A stretch of 64,000 bases of DNA from Tamarix chinensis (Eukaryota; Streptophyta; Magnoliopsida; Caryophyllales; Tamaricaceae). Shown here piece by piece: positions 48,301-59,078 of this stretch. Within the stretch, counting starts at the first letter, position 1; each line of letters begins with the position of its first letter. The position numbers and the translations under genes were made by a program. Below the pieces are notes generated by a model, which made no database searches, was not told the DNA's origin, and was given only the letters and a program-made list of their open reading frames with translations. The stretch covers positions 930,564 to 994,563 of the forward strand of contig CM060175.1 in the NCBI GenBank assembly GCA_030549775.1, in the 5' to 3' direction.

Positions 48301-51300
48301 TGCTTGTAGGCTTGCAGCCTGTTTGATTGCAGAATGTGCATCTTTTCCAAAACAACTATTGCTCTCCCCAATCAAAACTATAATAGGCTTACCTTTTTCC
48401 AAAAAAATACCTACCCCTCTCCCCCAAGTCCCTAGCTCCCTGCATGATTTTTTTCTGCTGAAAAGCATGTGCATGTCTACTCCTCTCCCCTAAGTCCCTA
48501 GCTCTCTGCATGATTTTTTTTTTCTGCTGAAAGGCATGTGCATGTCTATTCCTCTCCCTTTAGTCCCTACTTGATATTTCCAAAACATCTATTGCTCTCC
48601 CCAATTAAAACAATAAATAGGCTTTCCTTTTTCCAAAAAATGTCTACTCCTCTCGCCTCAATCCCTAGCTCCCTATGTGATTTTTTTTTTTTACTGAAAG
48701 AAAATTTTTCTCAAAGGCGCTCACCTCTGCGCCTTAGGAGCGCCTCGGCCGCCTTACATGCACCTCACTCACATTGCCTCGCCTAGCACCAAAAAAGCCC
48801 CCACCCTTAGGCACACTTTTTCAAACACTGCTACAGATGAGGATCATGAAAACCCATCTTCCTAATGGAATATAAGGACGGATGACAGGTTGAGTGTACC
48901 AAAGATGCACCACCTGATTTCAGTTGAATAGAATGAGGGAATGCTAGAAAGGGATACTCCAACCTACCATAACAAGGAGCCGTGTGTTCAGAAGGAGCTT
49001 TTAACCATCTGTGTTGGGTTTGTAGAGTTAGCTTGTCTGTGGAAAGTATGGAAGTTTAAAAAGCATAGGCAAGTTGAGGAGGCGGAAGTCCAAACTGACA
49101 AGGAAGCAAAATGAACGAGAAGATGATGCATTTAGCTTTGTTACCACGTCAGTAAAAAGAGCAAGGCTAGAAGCCAATAGCATAGACGCATATCATGAAC
49201 CAGTGGGACAGGATGATATCATCTGCTTGACAGAGTGATGGTTTTTATTGAGCTAGAACTATTGGGGCCTAGGAAATGCCCTACAGTTTACACACTATGC
49301 AAAATCATTATGGAGTACAATGTTCAGTGTATCTTCTTATGTGAAACGAAGCTCATTGGTTCAGCTATGCAGAAACTCGGATGATGTTTGGGATGGCATA
49401 AAGGGTTGGAAGAAGAGAGTTGAGGCCGCTCGGGAGAACTTGCTTTCTTTTGGGATGATTCCATTGAAGTGTCACGCTTATCATACTCGGCCCATTGGAA
49501 CAATGTCAAGTTGAGGCTTGAGGGGGAGCAAATGTGATGGAGGGCTATGGATCTATATAGCTGGACACAAAAAGATCAAAGAAGAAAGACCTAGGAATTA
49601 ATATGAATTTTGAGTTTGCATCACAACCTACCTTAGCTACTGTATAAGGTGCTTTCAATAAGATTCTTTGGAGTTCTGAGAAGCAAGGGGGGTAGATCAA
49701 CAAGCTCTAAAGAGATGGAAGCCTTCAGGGAAAGTTTGGAGAAGGGGGGTCGGAGTGATATGGGGTTTCAAGGGGACTATTTCACCTGGACCAACAAGCA
49801 CCAAGAAGGAGATTGTCTCCATGAACAATTAGAGTCACTGCTATGGCTGATTAGAAGGGGACTTACACCGGGACTGGCAGGAACCCACTTACCTCGTAGA
49901 TCTTCGATCATCCAATCCACCCGCTACCTAAACCACCTACAAGCTTTACAATCACCAAAGTAGGTGAAGATCAAAACCCTCCAGGTTTGAGAAGTTTTAG
50001 GCTCACCATGAGGACTAAAAATGCATTATTAGGGATGCTTGGAGCACAGACTGAGACTAACAATACAGAGGGGCTAGTGGGGAAAATCTAAAGGTGTGCC
50101 AAGGAACAGGAATGTTAATGCCCGTTTAATTGTGAGGGAAAGACTTAAGGAGGTCAAAAAGAAAATTCAGGATGAAGTTGAGAAGGGAATTGTGAGCAAA
50201 GACAACACTCTAGAACCAATTATCTGAATTGTGGAGATAAGAACACTCCTTAATTCCATCACAAAGAAAACTACAGGCAACACACAAACCAGATATGAAA
50301 GATCAAGGACAAGAATGGAGTAATAAGGGAAATGAGGAGGAAATGGAAAACCTCAAACTATGAGAGTCCGGCATTACAAATGAACAGTGCCTAGAAACCA
50401 ACAAAATCTACAGCCAACCAGTAACCTCCTACAACCCCTTACTAAGACATGGTCTCTCCACACTAGGTTTAATCCTTTAACTTTTGCGAAACAAGTCCTA
50501 ATCCTGCCAATACCCTACTTTATCCCACTTCTTGACATGGCAAGCCTCCCAATTTGATATCATGTCAAGCTTGGTTGTAAATGCAATGAAGGACCATTTT
50601 ATCTATTATGTATGAGCATTTTTGGCCACAAACTAGATCAATGAGTCCCTAGCACCAAGCCCCATGCCAACTTAAGCTCCCTAGCTTTCCATGCGGCCTT
50701 TTTTTGGCCCCAAGCTGCTATTAATGTGAGGTGAAAGGCATGCTCATCCTCCAAGGATTTTCTCGTCTTGAACAATTGATGGTGAAGAACCTCGTGGTAG
50801 CCTTCCAAACCCTCTACTTTCAACATCAAAGAGGCCTTTGCCTCCTGCATTTCCAGCCCACAAGAGACCCCTACTTCTTGGAGCCATTCCACCTTAGACC
50901 ACAACTTGGCAACAATACCCTCTAGTGGAGCCACAACTCTTAGAGCAAACAAAATACGCTCCATGGCCTACAAATTCGATTGGCGCAAATACAAGAACAA
51001 GACATAAAATATTAAAAAAGGCAAAATCCACCAAGCTTACCCAATAGTTTTCCAAGGCAACCTCCTCCAGAAGTCAGCCGCTAGAAAGCATCAGTAGACA
51101 AGGCTTATTAGCATAGAAAATTAACCTCCCACTCTGTCCCCAAATGTGTGGAAACCTTTAAAAGCATAAGCTCCTTCCGAAAACCCTAACTCACCCTTGG
51201 TATTATTTCCCTGCCTCGTCAAGGCCTTCCTCTCGCAAGCTAGCCTCTATATCTAGGATAGCATTGCGTTGTCCATGAATCACCATTCTTGACAATGTGG

Positions 51301-53831
51301 ATCATCGGAGGATCCCCCATGGTCATGTCCTCCCCCTAGACTTGAACGTACTTGGCACCAAACCTTTCGCCTTCCTTGATATGAGAAGTATTTTTGAGAA
51401 ACTGGAGTATTTTTGAGCATGTAAGTTCATCAGTATCTTATACTTAAAAGTTAAATTGTTAATTATTAATTGCCTTAGCCAACTTTGGTCTATGTGAAGT
51501 ACAATCAAGCTTTGATAGAGAGATATTAATTGAGGGACAAGATTGATCCCATTTCTTTGAAGGACATTGATGAAAGTAATGAATGGTTAACTGAGTAGAA
51601 GATACCTTTCGAGTAGCTTGCTAGTATTGGTAGTATTTAATTCACAGGTTGCTATATTTCTAAGTATTTTCTTATTATGGTATACTTTGTACTGAAAACT
51701 TAGTCATTTAATCATTTTTTAGCTGTTTAGGGTAATTTTGGTGCCTTACATCACCTAATCATGCGCCTAAAACCTACGCTCCAAGACCCTTATTGCCTAG
51801 GTGGACCTTAGGCCTTTTCAAATACTGTAAATACTTATGATTTTTTAGCTCACTAGGTTGACACACAATAGAGGATAAAGACCAAATACAGCCATGTCCA
51901 AACCCAGAAGTCATTCAAGTCATCTCCGAAGCTGCTCTGGATGCTAGAAGATGTAAAATAGGGATAGGGGTTGTGGGTTGGAGTCAAGACCAGAAGGTTA
52001 TTCTTTTGTGATAAAAAAATATTCATGGATGCATGAATAGTGCTGAAGCGGAGGCTTTAGATGTTAAATGGAGCTTTTAAGTTGATTTTTTTTTTCTTGG
52101 ATACAAGAAAGTTGAAGTGAGCACTAATGCATCCACTATTGCCCAAAGATTTAACTCTCCATCAGATTGATGGTTGAAATTAGGAACGTTAATAAATGAT
52201 ACTGCACAGTTTTCTAACTCTTTTGATTACTGCAGATTTTACCACATAAATAGGAGTCACAATAGGACTGCAGTTAGGTTGGCTAAAGAAGCCTTAATTA
52301 TTGAGGGGGGAATGATGTCTTTGTTGTGGATCTGCCTAGTGAGATTCAAATCATACATTTAAATATCGGTCCCAATACGCAATATCAACCAATATTTATC
52401 GGATTTTGGGTCGGCCGATATGCGAAATTGGCGATACATGATAGATTTAGAATTTTACATATTTATCGGCGATATATCAATTATCAACCGATATTTGACC
52501 AACATTTACCGATATTTGCCGATATTTACTGGTATTTGCTAATATTTATTGTGAAAAAAAATAAAAAATCACGCCACGAAACCCGACATATAAAATACCA
52601 TTCGCAACACTCCAATACCGTGACACCGCGACTACAACCTCAAGCACGACCACGACCACGATTTTATTGCTTGATTCAGATGTGTCTTGAAGGCATGTGT
52701 GTACTTATAGATGATTAATCAATACAAGTCTCATTTCTTATCAATAATAATAATAATAAACAAATCCCTTCATATTTACACACATACAAAAAATGCAACT
52801 TTTTTTTTTCGTTAAAATTACTTATAACATACCATGAACAAAGATTTTCTTTCCCGGGGTTGATAAATAGCAGTTTCAGTTTTTTTATTATTACTATTTT
52901 TTATTTATTTTTTCTTTCACCAGGCACAAAAAAAAAATCCTCAAACTAACAATTTACCTCCATAGATGTTCTGGTTGGAGAAGTATTTTGCCATAAGACG
53001 CTGAGAAAAGTCTGCTTCATACTTCTGATATTTCTTAAGCTCCTCTTCACTTTCTATATTACTGAAGATCGGCAGGTATGAAATTAGTGGTTTCATTACA
53101 AAATAGTCTAATGTTATTGACAATGCACAGATTGCTGATAATTAACATTTTTGCCGAAAATCCATTACAATGAATCATGTACGAATAAGATAGTACCAAA
53201 CAGCTTAGATTGTTGCTTCCATTTAAAACACATCCTTTCTGCGTATTGCCCTAATCATTAGCATACTTCACATTTATCGAGACAAACTAAACCTAATAAC
53301 ACATTTACAATGAGAATTAAATCCCAATATTTCCCCTATGCTGCCATACATGAATGGCAACTCAGCCGGATTAAAATCTCATTTTTCAGAGACAAAATAG
53401 ACACAAGCTAGTTCTAATCCAACTTCAACGATTACCAACACGAAGCAGGAGTAATTCAGAAGATTAAACAAGTAACAAAATGGTCAAGAAATTTACTCAA
53501 GACATTCCATCGAATCAGGCTTCGTCTCCTCTAGATCATCGGAACCTTCATTACCAGTCCCACCCTCGTCCTTATTTGATCCAAAAGAAACACAGCAACA
53601 CCAATGGTAAGTGCACCAAAAGAGCGACAAGGAAAACATAACACTGACGTGAAGAAAAGAAAAACAAACCAGGTGGCGTGGAGGCTCTTTGGGTGGCTGC
53701 TGCTGCTGCGGTGGCGTCAGGGGGCGTGGTGGAAGGGGGTGGTTTAGATAGGTGGAAGAGGCCTCAGAATTGGTGACGGAAGGAGGCGAAGATGACGATG
53801 GTGTAGAAGATGGGTGCGCCACCGAGGTCAT
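45350..53831 (-). CDS. Candidate four-exon gene of unknown function
   Basis: The proposed exons are 53831-53497, 53061-52958, 45692-45535 and 45439-45350, joined in a consistent reading phase (about 228 residues). Exon 1 starts MTSVAHPSSTPSSSS, has a Pro/Gln-rich stretch, a hydrophobic Cys-rich segment of about 30 residues that could be a membrane span or an unspliced intron, and ends EETKPDSMECL. Exon 2 gives NIESEEELKKYQKYEADFSQ, then RLMAKYFSNQNIYGG, a charged helical segment that looks truly coding. Exon 3 gives RGNNNYAFWCIVRDELSAEG, then KYRDKF; exon 4 ends ALSLVSSEANSDGKNGFW. Donors are GTAAAT, GTAAAT and GTTAGT. I do not recognise the family. The 7.3 kb second intron holds a LINE. Exons 3-4 could belong to a different transcript, and an additional intron may lie within exon 1. 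Confidence 0.42.
45693..46560. other. Intron-like sequence, no element recognised
   Basis: AT-rich, with a small AATAAT/AAAC low-complexity patch at 45858-45910. Short open frames at 46075-46257 (plus) and 46242-46463 (minus) have no recognisable content. A pyrimidine tract directly before 45692 fits a splice acceptor. Confidence 0.35.
46913..46930. repeat. C12-G6 homopolymer junction
   Basis: Twelve C residues run directly into six G residues in the LINE leader. Such tracts are often mis-sized by sequencing, so frames across this point are unreliable. Confidence 0.85.
47914..48830. mobile_element. hAT-type MITE, 917 bp, with 8-bp target duplication
   Basis: CTACAGAT at 47906-47913 is repeated exactly at 48831-48838. 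The ends are CAATGTTTGAAAAGGCC and (reverse complement) CAGTGTTTGAAAAAGTG, hAT-like inverted repeats starting CAGTG. Next to each end are CCTAGGCG/CGCCTAAGG-rich stretches. The middle (48280-48690) has a directly repeated block (CTCTCCCCAATCAAAAC..., TAAGTCCCTAGCTC..., GCATGATTTTTTT...CTGCTGAAA) in three copies. It is inserted into the LINE between ORF1 and endonuclease. It has no coding capacity. Confidence 0.92.
48280..48700 (+). repeat. Compound tandem repeat inside MITE
   Basis: The phrase CCCTAGCTCCCTGCATGATTT followed by a T-run and CTGCTGAAA occurs three times (about 48428, 48495 and, diverged, 48662), with GCATGTGCATGTCTA between the first two. A larger unit, TTTCCAAAACAACTATTGCT to TTTTTCCAAAAAA, repeats at about 48340 and 48580. 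Confidence 0.7.
50560..51340 (-). pseudogene. Unidentified coiled-coil ORF fragment, retroelement-like
   Basis: The minus-strand frame 50638-50964 (about 108 residues) reads MERILFALRVVAPLEGIVAK, then WLQEVGVSCGLEMQEAKASL, then an Ala/Glu/Lys/Leu-rich stretch with heptad-like spacing ending AAWKARELKLAW. It has the look of the coiled-coil part of Tat-type accessory ORFs but no diagnostic motif. It sits where the LINE reverse transcriptase should be, so it replaced that region. Sequence further right (to 51340) has no recognised content. Confidence 0.4.
51641..51825 (-). mobile_element. Truncated second copy of the 47914-48830 MITE
   Basis: The reverse complement starts CAGTATTTGAAAAGGCCTAA and continues through AAAATGATTAAATGACTAAG and ATACCATAATAAGAAAATAC, matching 47914-48110 closely. 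Only one end (about 185 bases) is present, and no target duplication was seen. It is in the opposite orientation to the intact copy and 3.7 kb away in the same LINE. Confidence 0.8.
52362..52735. mobile_element. Candidate MITE with CCGATATTTACCGATATTT repeats
   Basis: It starts ATCGGTCCCAATACGCAATA and holds several direct and inverted copies of TATCGGC/GCCGATA (52390-52550). Such 'TATCGGCCGATA' hAT-like MITEs are common in plants. The right end is not clear and no target duplication was confirmed. Confidence 0.45.
52736..52957. other. Intron remainder with T-rich low complexity
   Basis: An AATAATAATAATAA patch at 52743 and T-runs at 52800 and 52880-52915 lie just downstream of the proposed exon 2 donor. 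No gene was seen. Confidence 0.5.
53062..53496 (-). other. Proposed intron 1 of the minus-strand gene
   Basis: It begins with GTAAATTTC after the exon 1 codons for MECL and ends with CCGATCTTCAG before exon 2. Length is 435 bases, AT-rich, with no element inside. Both splice sites follow the GT-AG rule and keep the reading phase. Confidence 0.45.
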
Positions 53832-53897
53832 ATGCAGGACTGCTGAAGTGCTGATGTCAATGTCTTGTGCCGTCAGGTGGTCGTCGGAGCTCCAATA

Positions 53898-53898
<1 letters not shown>

Positions 53899-53945
<47 letters not shown>

Positions 53946-53946
53946 T
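53899..53946. repeat. Compound (GT)n(AT)n(AG)n microsatellite
   Basis: TG/GT repeats pass into about ten AT units and then about eight AG units. On the minus strand it lies 70-115 bases before the proposed ATG of the gene at 53831, so it is in its 5' leader or promoter. Confidence 0.92.
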
Positions 53947-55226
53947 TTAGGATTACGTAAAAACTACAAGTTAAAATGCAAATATAAGAATATTTTTCAA
54001 ATATCTTGATGGTTGAAAAACACATCCCCTCTCTCCCTCTCTATCCTCACCTGCCTACATCTCAACCCCTCCTCTAACCTGCCTCCCTACCTCTCTCCCT
54101 CTCTATCCCGACCCCCCTTCGCGCCCGTCTCCCTCTCTCCATCGTGTCCCTATCCTCCCATTTCTCCCTACCATCACACCCTTTCTTTATCTCCTTCTCT
54201 CCATCGCAATCCCCTTGTTGCATCTCTCTATCGTCTTTCTTTTGTTTCATTTCCCTATCTCCCATTTCTCCTCTTGTTCGTCATGCCAGCAGCATGACCC
54301 AACCTGCTCCTCTCAGCTACTGAGAGATCTAGTGAAGTACCCGGACTCCCTCAATTTCCACTCCGACGAACTTCGTAGACTAGTAGATGGCAGCAAGATT
54401 AGCCAGCGTGAGCTCAGCCCCTGTTCGCTTCGACCAAACCTCACCTCCTCTATTCTTCAACCTTCCTCTTGACTTCAACCACCACTATACTATTCCGCCA
54501 CACACGGGATGTGGACAAGCACCACCAATGGCGCAGCATAGCGGCAGCGCTACCTGAATAGGAGCTCTACCATTGCTGTAGCTAGAATAACCAACGTAGC
54601 AGTCCAGCACACAATTTCCACGACCACCAGCTCCACTCCACACCATCGCAACCATAAAAAATGTTGCCAGATGCACCGGCTAACCACCGATCCTCCTCGG
54701 GCTCAAGCGAGCTTGTTGTTGCTTAGTTTCCATCAATATAAATCCGAACTCTCTCCTCTAATTCATAAGTTTGTTTGCATGATTTGGCTTTTGTTAAGCT
54801 AAATTAGTTGATAGGATTTGTTATGTGGTTGATGTTCAATTTAGATGGATTATGTTGCATTAATTTAGTTAATTTCAAGGGATTTGATTTTTGATGCGGA
54901 TGTGTTTATTTAACATGGTTTTATTCGATCTTTAGTTATTTTTATGAATTCATTATACGATATATTTTAGAAGATCTGTATTTATATATCCAAAATGTCA
55001 ATTTGAATAAATTGGCTAAATTAAAAGGATTCGCGCTTATGAAATCTAATCGGAGGGGTCTTCGTCTTCTAATCGATTTAATAGTATTTCTTATTTTAGT
55101 CTTATGAATTTCGAAATGTGATCTAGGAGAGATTTTGGTGGGTTCTCAAGCTGGATCATTATTCTCATTGTACTTATGTGGATGGTGTAATTGGTGTTTT
55201 GTTTATTTATAAGATCAAAATATCTT
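53947..55226. other. Pyrimidine-rich and intergenic sequence
   Basis: 54010-54290 is C/T-rich (CCCTCTCTCCCTCTCTATCC-type). The open frames there come from low complexity. 54300-54720 is GC-richer and could hold an untranslated first exon for the gene starting at 56196 or the leader of the minus-strand gene, but no coding sequence was recognised. 54730-55226 is plain AT-rich DNA. Confidence 0.4.
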
Positions 55227-55660
55227 TAGTTTGGGTTTAGGGTTTAGGGTTTAGGGTTTAAGGTTTAGAGGGTTTAGAGTTTATGTTCTATGGGTTATGG
55301 TTGAGGGTTTAGGTTTTAGGGGTTAGAGGGTTTATAGTTTGGGGTTTGGGGTTTAGGGTTTAGAGGGTTAGAGGGTTTAGGGTTTTAGGGTTTTAGGGTT
55401 TATGGTTTAGAGGATTTGGGGTTTAGGGTTTATGGTTTATAGGGTTTAGTGTTTAGGGTTTAAGGTGTAAGGTTTAGAGGGTTTAAGGGATATAGGGTTT
55501 AGGGGTTAGCGGGTTTAGGGTTTAGATGGTTTAGAGAGTTTAGGGTTTAAGGTTTAGAGGGTTAGATGGTTTAGGGTTTTAGGGTTTTAGGGGTTAAGGG
55601 GTTAAGGGGGTTTAGGGTTTATGGTTTATAAGGTTTAGGGTTTAGGGTTTGTAGAGTTTA
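55227..55660 (+). repeat. Degenerate interstitial telomere-repeat array (TTTAGGG)n
   Basis: About 430 bases made of TTTAGGG and near variants (TTTAGAGGG, TTTATGG, TTTTAGGG, TTAAGGG). Perfect consecutive heptamers occur at 55234-55257, elsewhere units vary from 6 to 10 bases. G-rich strand is the plus strand. It ends in TTTGTAGAGTTTATT. Confidence 0.93.
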
Positions 55661-56195
55661 TTTTCTGTTGCGGTTGTATTGTGAATACATGTGTTAGTGA
55701 TAAATAATTTAAATTCCTTGATAGTTAGACTTAGAACAATTTATGCTGAAATTTATCTTCTTTATTAGGGTTCTCATATATAAGTAATTTTGTGCATATA
55801 GTTATAGGCTATTTCTATTACATTTCTTCTATTCATCTTGTTTATTTTAGATTTGTGATTTTCTACAATGGATTGTGTAGTAGATACTTTTTATTTTGTA
55901 TATTACAATTCTATGTATATATGATGGACATAATCAATTGAAATGTTGAGTTATGTGATATTTTTATTAAATTTAACCAAAATTTCCAGTCATGATATTA
56001 TGCCTTTGTATTCTATGAAATTGAGTATTGTGTTATAATTTTTGTTTGTTAGTTTGATAATTTAAATGATTAGATAGTGGCAATGAGTTAAAAATGCATA
56101 TTTACTATTTTGTCATTAGTTTAATATGCATACACTTTTTTTAATCTTAATTTTCTTATTTGTGATAGATTTATCTGTTTTATTGTATAGGCATT
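55661..56195 (+). other. Leader/intron upstream of the FAR1-like pseudogene
   Basis: AT-rich with no coding frame. It ends TTTATCTGTTTTATTGTATAG just before GCATTATGAG, a good splice acceptor 6 bases upstream of the ATG, which suggests an intron in the 5' leader of the ancestral gene. Confidence 0.45.
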
Positions 56196-58470
56196 ATGAG
56201 TGACAAACATGATTTTTCTCCTCCCTCAAACTTAAAAGATGTTGGTAGTGGGTTGGTGACTCCCAAGTCAATACCTCACACATCTCCTAGTGGAACAACA
56301 AAAGAATGGATACCTTGTTGTTCATTAGAAATAGCCCCTTTTATAGGAATAAAATTTGAATCATTTGATGTTGGGATTAAGTTTTATAAGGCCTATATGG
56401 TTTTAGTGTCCGTTTGTTTGGTGTAAAGAAAACTGTGAGTAATGTTATGACACTAAAATATCTTGTTTGTACTAGGAAAGGATTTAAACCATTGAGGAAT
56501 ATATGTCGTGCCCAAGGTAGTAGTGAAGGTGGATCTAGAAGTAGAGTGGTTAATAGAGTGGGATGTAGAGCTAGAATGTATCTTAAGCGTAACATTGAAG
56601 GGTTTTATGTGATTTCAATTTTTTATGAGGGACATAATCATCTTCTAGCTACCCTAGTGTTAGACAATTTCTAAAAGAGGGGAGGAATTTGACTATCTTG
56701 CATAAGAAATTCGTTACAGATAATGCTAGGATGAACATTGAAGCATCAAAAACATTTTGGTTATTTAAAGAACATGTGGGAGGGTATAAGAATTTAGATG
56801 CTTCATTACAAAATTTTAAGAACTATTCTAGGGATGTGAAGTGTTACATTAGAGATTATGATTCTGATATGTTTGTGGAAATCTTTCGTAAGAAGATGGA
56901 GAATTAGAGTGGATATTATTTTGATTATATGGTTGATGACAGTGGAGTTCTTGTTTGTACTTTCTGGGCTGATCCTATATCTAGGAAGAATTACTTTCTA
57001 TTTGGTGATATGATTTCATTTTATTGTACTTATGGTACAAATAAGTACAATTTGATTTTTGTGCCATTTTCGCCCGATTTTACTTGGGATGATCATCACA
57101 AAAAGTGTGTCACCTTTGGAGTAGGGTTAATAGCTCATAAAAATATTGGTTCATTTCAGTGGTTATTTGAGATATTTTTGAAGGCCATGGGAAATATTCA
57201 ACCTTATTATATAATAATTGATCAAGATCCAGCAATGAAAATTTCCATAGAGAAGATTTTCAAGAAGATTCACCATAGATTTTGTATGTGGCACATTATG
57301 AGTAAATTGCCTGAAAAAGTTGGTCCTTCCATTCATGACTCTGATTTCATAAACAAGCTATCTACATGTGTTTGGAGTGTACAACTTGAACTTGAGGAGT
57401 TCGAGTGTAAGTGGATGGGAATATTTGTTGAATTTGGTTTGCAGGAACATGAATGGCTTGGTCATATGTTTGATATAAGAAACTTATGGATACCTGCATA
57501 TTTTAGAGACTTGTTTATGAGAGAGCTTCTAAGAACAACTTCAAGATCAGAGAGCGAGAATAGCTTTTTTGGGACTTTCACTAATAATAATTATACTTTA
57601 GTTGAGTTTTGTATGCGGTATGAGAGTGCATTGGATGGACAAAGGTATAAATAGTTGGAGCTAAATAAGGTATCACAGTTGTCATATCCCCAACTTTAGA
57701 CTCCCCTTAAATTGGAAAAGCATGCATCCGAGGTTTATACCCATGCTATATTTTTTGAGCTTCAAATTGAGATTTTGGCTACTTCATTTTCAAGTAGGCT
57801 TGTTGATTTTATGAGGGAAGGTAATTTAGAGATTGCTGTGGTTGGTGAACTTGGTATGTCAAATTGTAAGAATCCTTTTCGGGTGGTACATAATGCAATA
57901 AACGAAGATATTAAGTGCTCTTATAAGATGTTACAAAGATGCGGGATTCCATGTAGGAATATACTTTGGGTTTTGGAAGGATGGAGTAAGCCATATTCCT
58001 ACTCAATTGGTAGTAAATCGGTGGACTAAAGAAGCCATGAAAAAGCCAGTATATGATATAGAAGGGAACCCATTAGAATAATGTTCCAAATCTGATGATA
58101 TGAAGACTAATTTGAGGAGGTTATGGTCTGAAATGTTTGAATGCATTAGCCTAGTTGAAGAGAATCAAGAAGGTATCCACCAATTTATAAAAGTTCTTGA
58201 ATATTTTAATAAGGAATGGAGTGAGAAGAATATTAGTGATAAGCCTTCAAGTAAATCAGGTATCATTGAATCCTTAATTGGGATAAGTGCTCAGAGTGAA
58301 GTTATCATTCAAGTCCTACGTCAATCCAAAAATAAAGGAAGTGGAAATAGGATCAAAGGGGAGAAAGAAAAGGCCATTGAGCAACAAAAGAAGATGATAA
58401 GAAAGTGCAAGGCATGTAGAGAGTATGTAGGCTATGACAGTTAGAACTGTCCCACAAAATCAAAATTAAA
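56196..58470 (+). pseudogene. FAR1-RELATED SEQUENCE / MULE transposase-type pseudogene
   Basis: Start ATG at 56196 (MSDKHDFSPPSNLKD). In order: an N-terminal acidic region; the FAR1 DNA-binding domain (IGIKFESFDVGIKFYKAY, then after a frameshift GVKKTVSNVMTLKYLVCTRK, GCRARM and GHNHLL, the Cys-Cys-His-His finger); a linker (FLKEGRNLT, FWLFKEHVGGYKN); and the MULE transposase domain 56929-57650 (FWADPISRKNYFLFGD, IIDQDPAM, RFCMWHIMSKLPEKVG, SRSESENSFFGTF). A SWIM finger region (CSYKMLQRCGIPCRNILW) and a C-terminal Cys-rich motif (CKACREYVGYDS) follow. It is disabled by frameshifts near 56397, 56653 and 57980 and in-frame stops at 56905, 57652, 57697, 58079 and 58442. The first catalytic Asp (FDTTY in relatives) is Tyr at 57022; two SWIM ligands are changed (Tyr at 57922, Asn at 57958). 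Intact relatives are light-signalling transcription factors or Mutator-type transposases of about 650-750 residues. A recent decay is likely because most of the protein is still readable. Confidence 0.88.
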
Positions 58471-58857
58471 ATCAAAATTAAAATCAAAGGTAAAAGAAAT
58501 TATTTTACTTCTCCATCTGAATTTGCAATATTTTTTTAATTCCTTACTTCAAATTGTAATTAATGTCAATTTTTTATATGTGAATAACATATTTTAGAAT
58601 GAAAGACTGGGGTTGGATGTAAATTTTTTTCAACCTTATGAAGGTATTGGTCATTGATACTTTTCTTGGTAGTTTAGATGATAGTGGAAGGTTTCTTTTC
58701 AAACCTTTATAAGGTTTAATTTAAGGAATTGTCAAATTTCGAATCATGGAGGATTTTTTTTCCTTCTCATATTGTATAATTAAATGAATGTATACTTGAT
58801 TAGTATGTTTTTTTCTTTTGTTGAAACATGCATGCCTTTAGATAGAAATTAGATGGC
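58471..58857 (+). other. 3' flank of the FAR1-like pseudogene
   Basis: It starts with a purine-rich AAATCAAAATTAAAATCAAA repeat continuing the Lys/Ser codons, then AT-rich noncoding DNA. No terminal inverted repeat of a Mutator element was recognised. Confidence 0.5.
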
Positions 58858-59078
58858 TTAGGGTTTAGTGGGTTTGGGGTTTGGGTTTGTATGGTTTGCG
58901 GATTAGGGTTTAGAGGGTTTAGGGTTTATGGGGTTTAGGGGATTTAAGGGTTAGATGGTGTAGAGGGGTTAGGGTTTAGGGTTTAGAGGGTTTAGGGTTT
59001 ATGGTTTAGTGTTTAGAGGGTTTCGGGTTTAGGGCTTAGGGTTTAGAGGGTTCAGGGTTTAGGGTTCAGAGGGTTTAG
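58858..59078 (+). repeat. Second degenerate telomere-repeat array
   Basis: About 220 bases of TTTAGGG variants in the same orientation as the first array (plus strand G-rich), with TTTAGAGGG and TTTCGGG variants. It is cut by the solo LTR at 59079 and resumes at 63680. Confidence 0.92.

Larger units (their letters stand above)
46560..52345 (+). mobile_element. L1-type LINE remnant, interrupted, antisense to host gene
   Basis: The plus-strand order is as follows. A C-rich leader lies at 46600-46930. ORF1 pieces follow at 47300-47506 (FNNKTDKQWVLDQEPWRSD, then LKRLPFWIRIYDLP), a DUF4283-like domain, and at 47640-47730 WFGCGLLGHSMKVCEE, a CCHC knuckle. Endonuclease fragments lie at 49240-49360 (GLGNALQF, then NVQCIFLCET) and 49690-49800 (EAFRESLEKGGRSDMGF, then DYFTWTN). 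Pre-RT fragments (GDKNT) lie near 50240. A terminal RNase H lies at 51900-52330 (EAALDARRCKIGIGVV, SAEAEAL, FYHINRSHNRTAVRLAKEAL). The reverse transcriptase between about 50560 and 51850 is missing and replaced by other repeats. All frames are broken. Confidence 0.72.

Noticed and set aside
54013..54297. 94-residue open frame, Pro/Ser/Leu-rich
   Set aside because: It comes from a CCCTCTCTCC-type low-complexity tract, is open in several frames and has no domain.
55227..55660. True chromosome end (telomere)
   Set aside because: Arrays are short, degenerate, and followed by genes and retrotransposons on both sides, so they are interstitial.
56196..58470. Functional FRS gene with introns removing the stops
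   Set aside because: Stops and shifts fall inside conserved domains, without GT/AG sites in the right phase around them.
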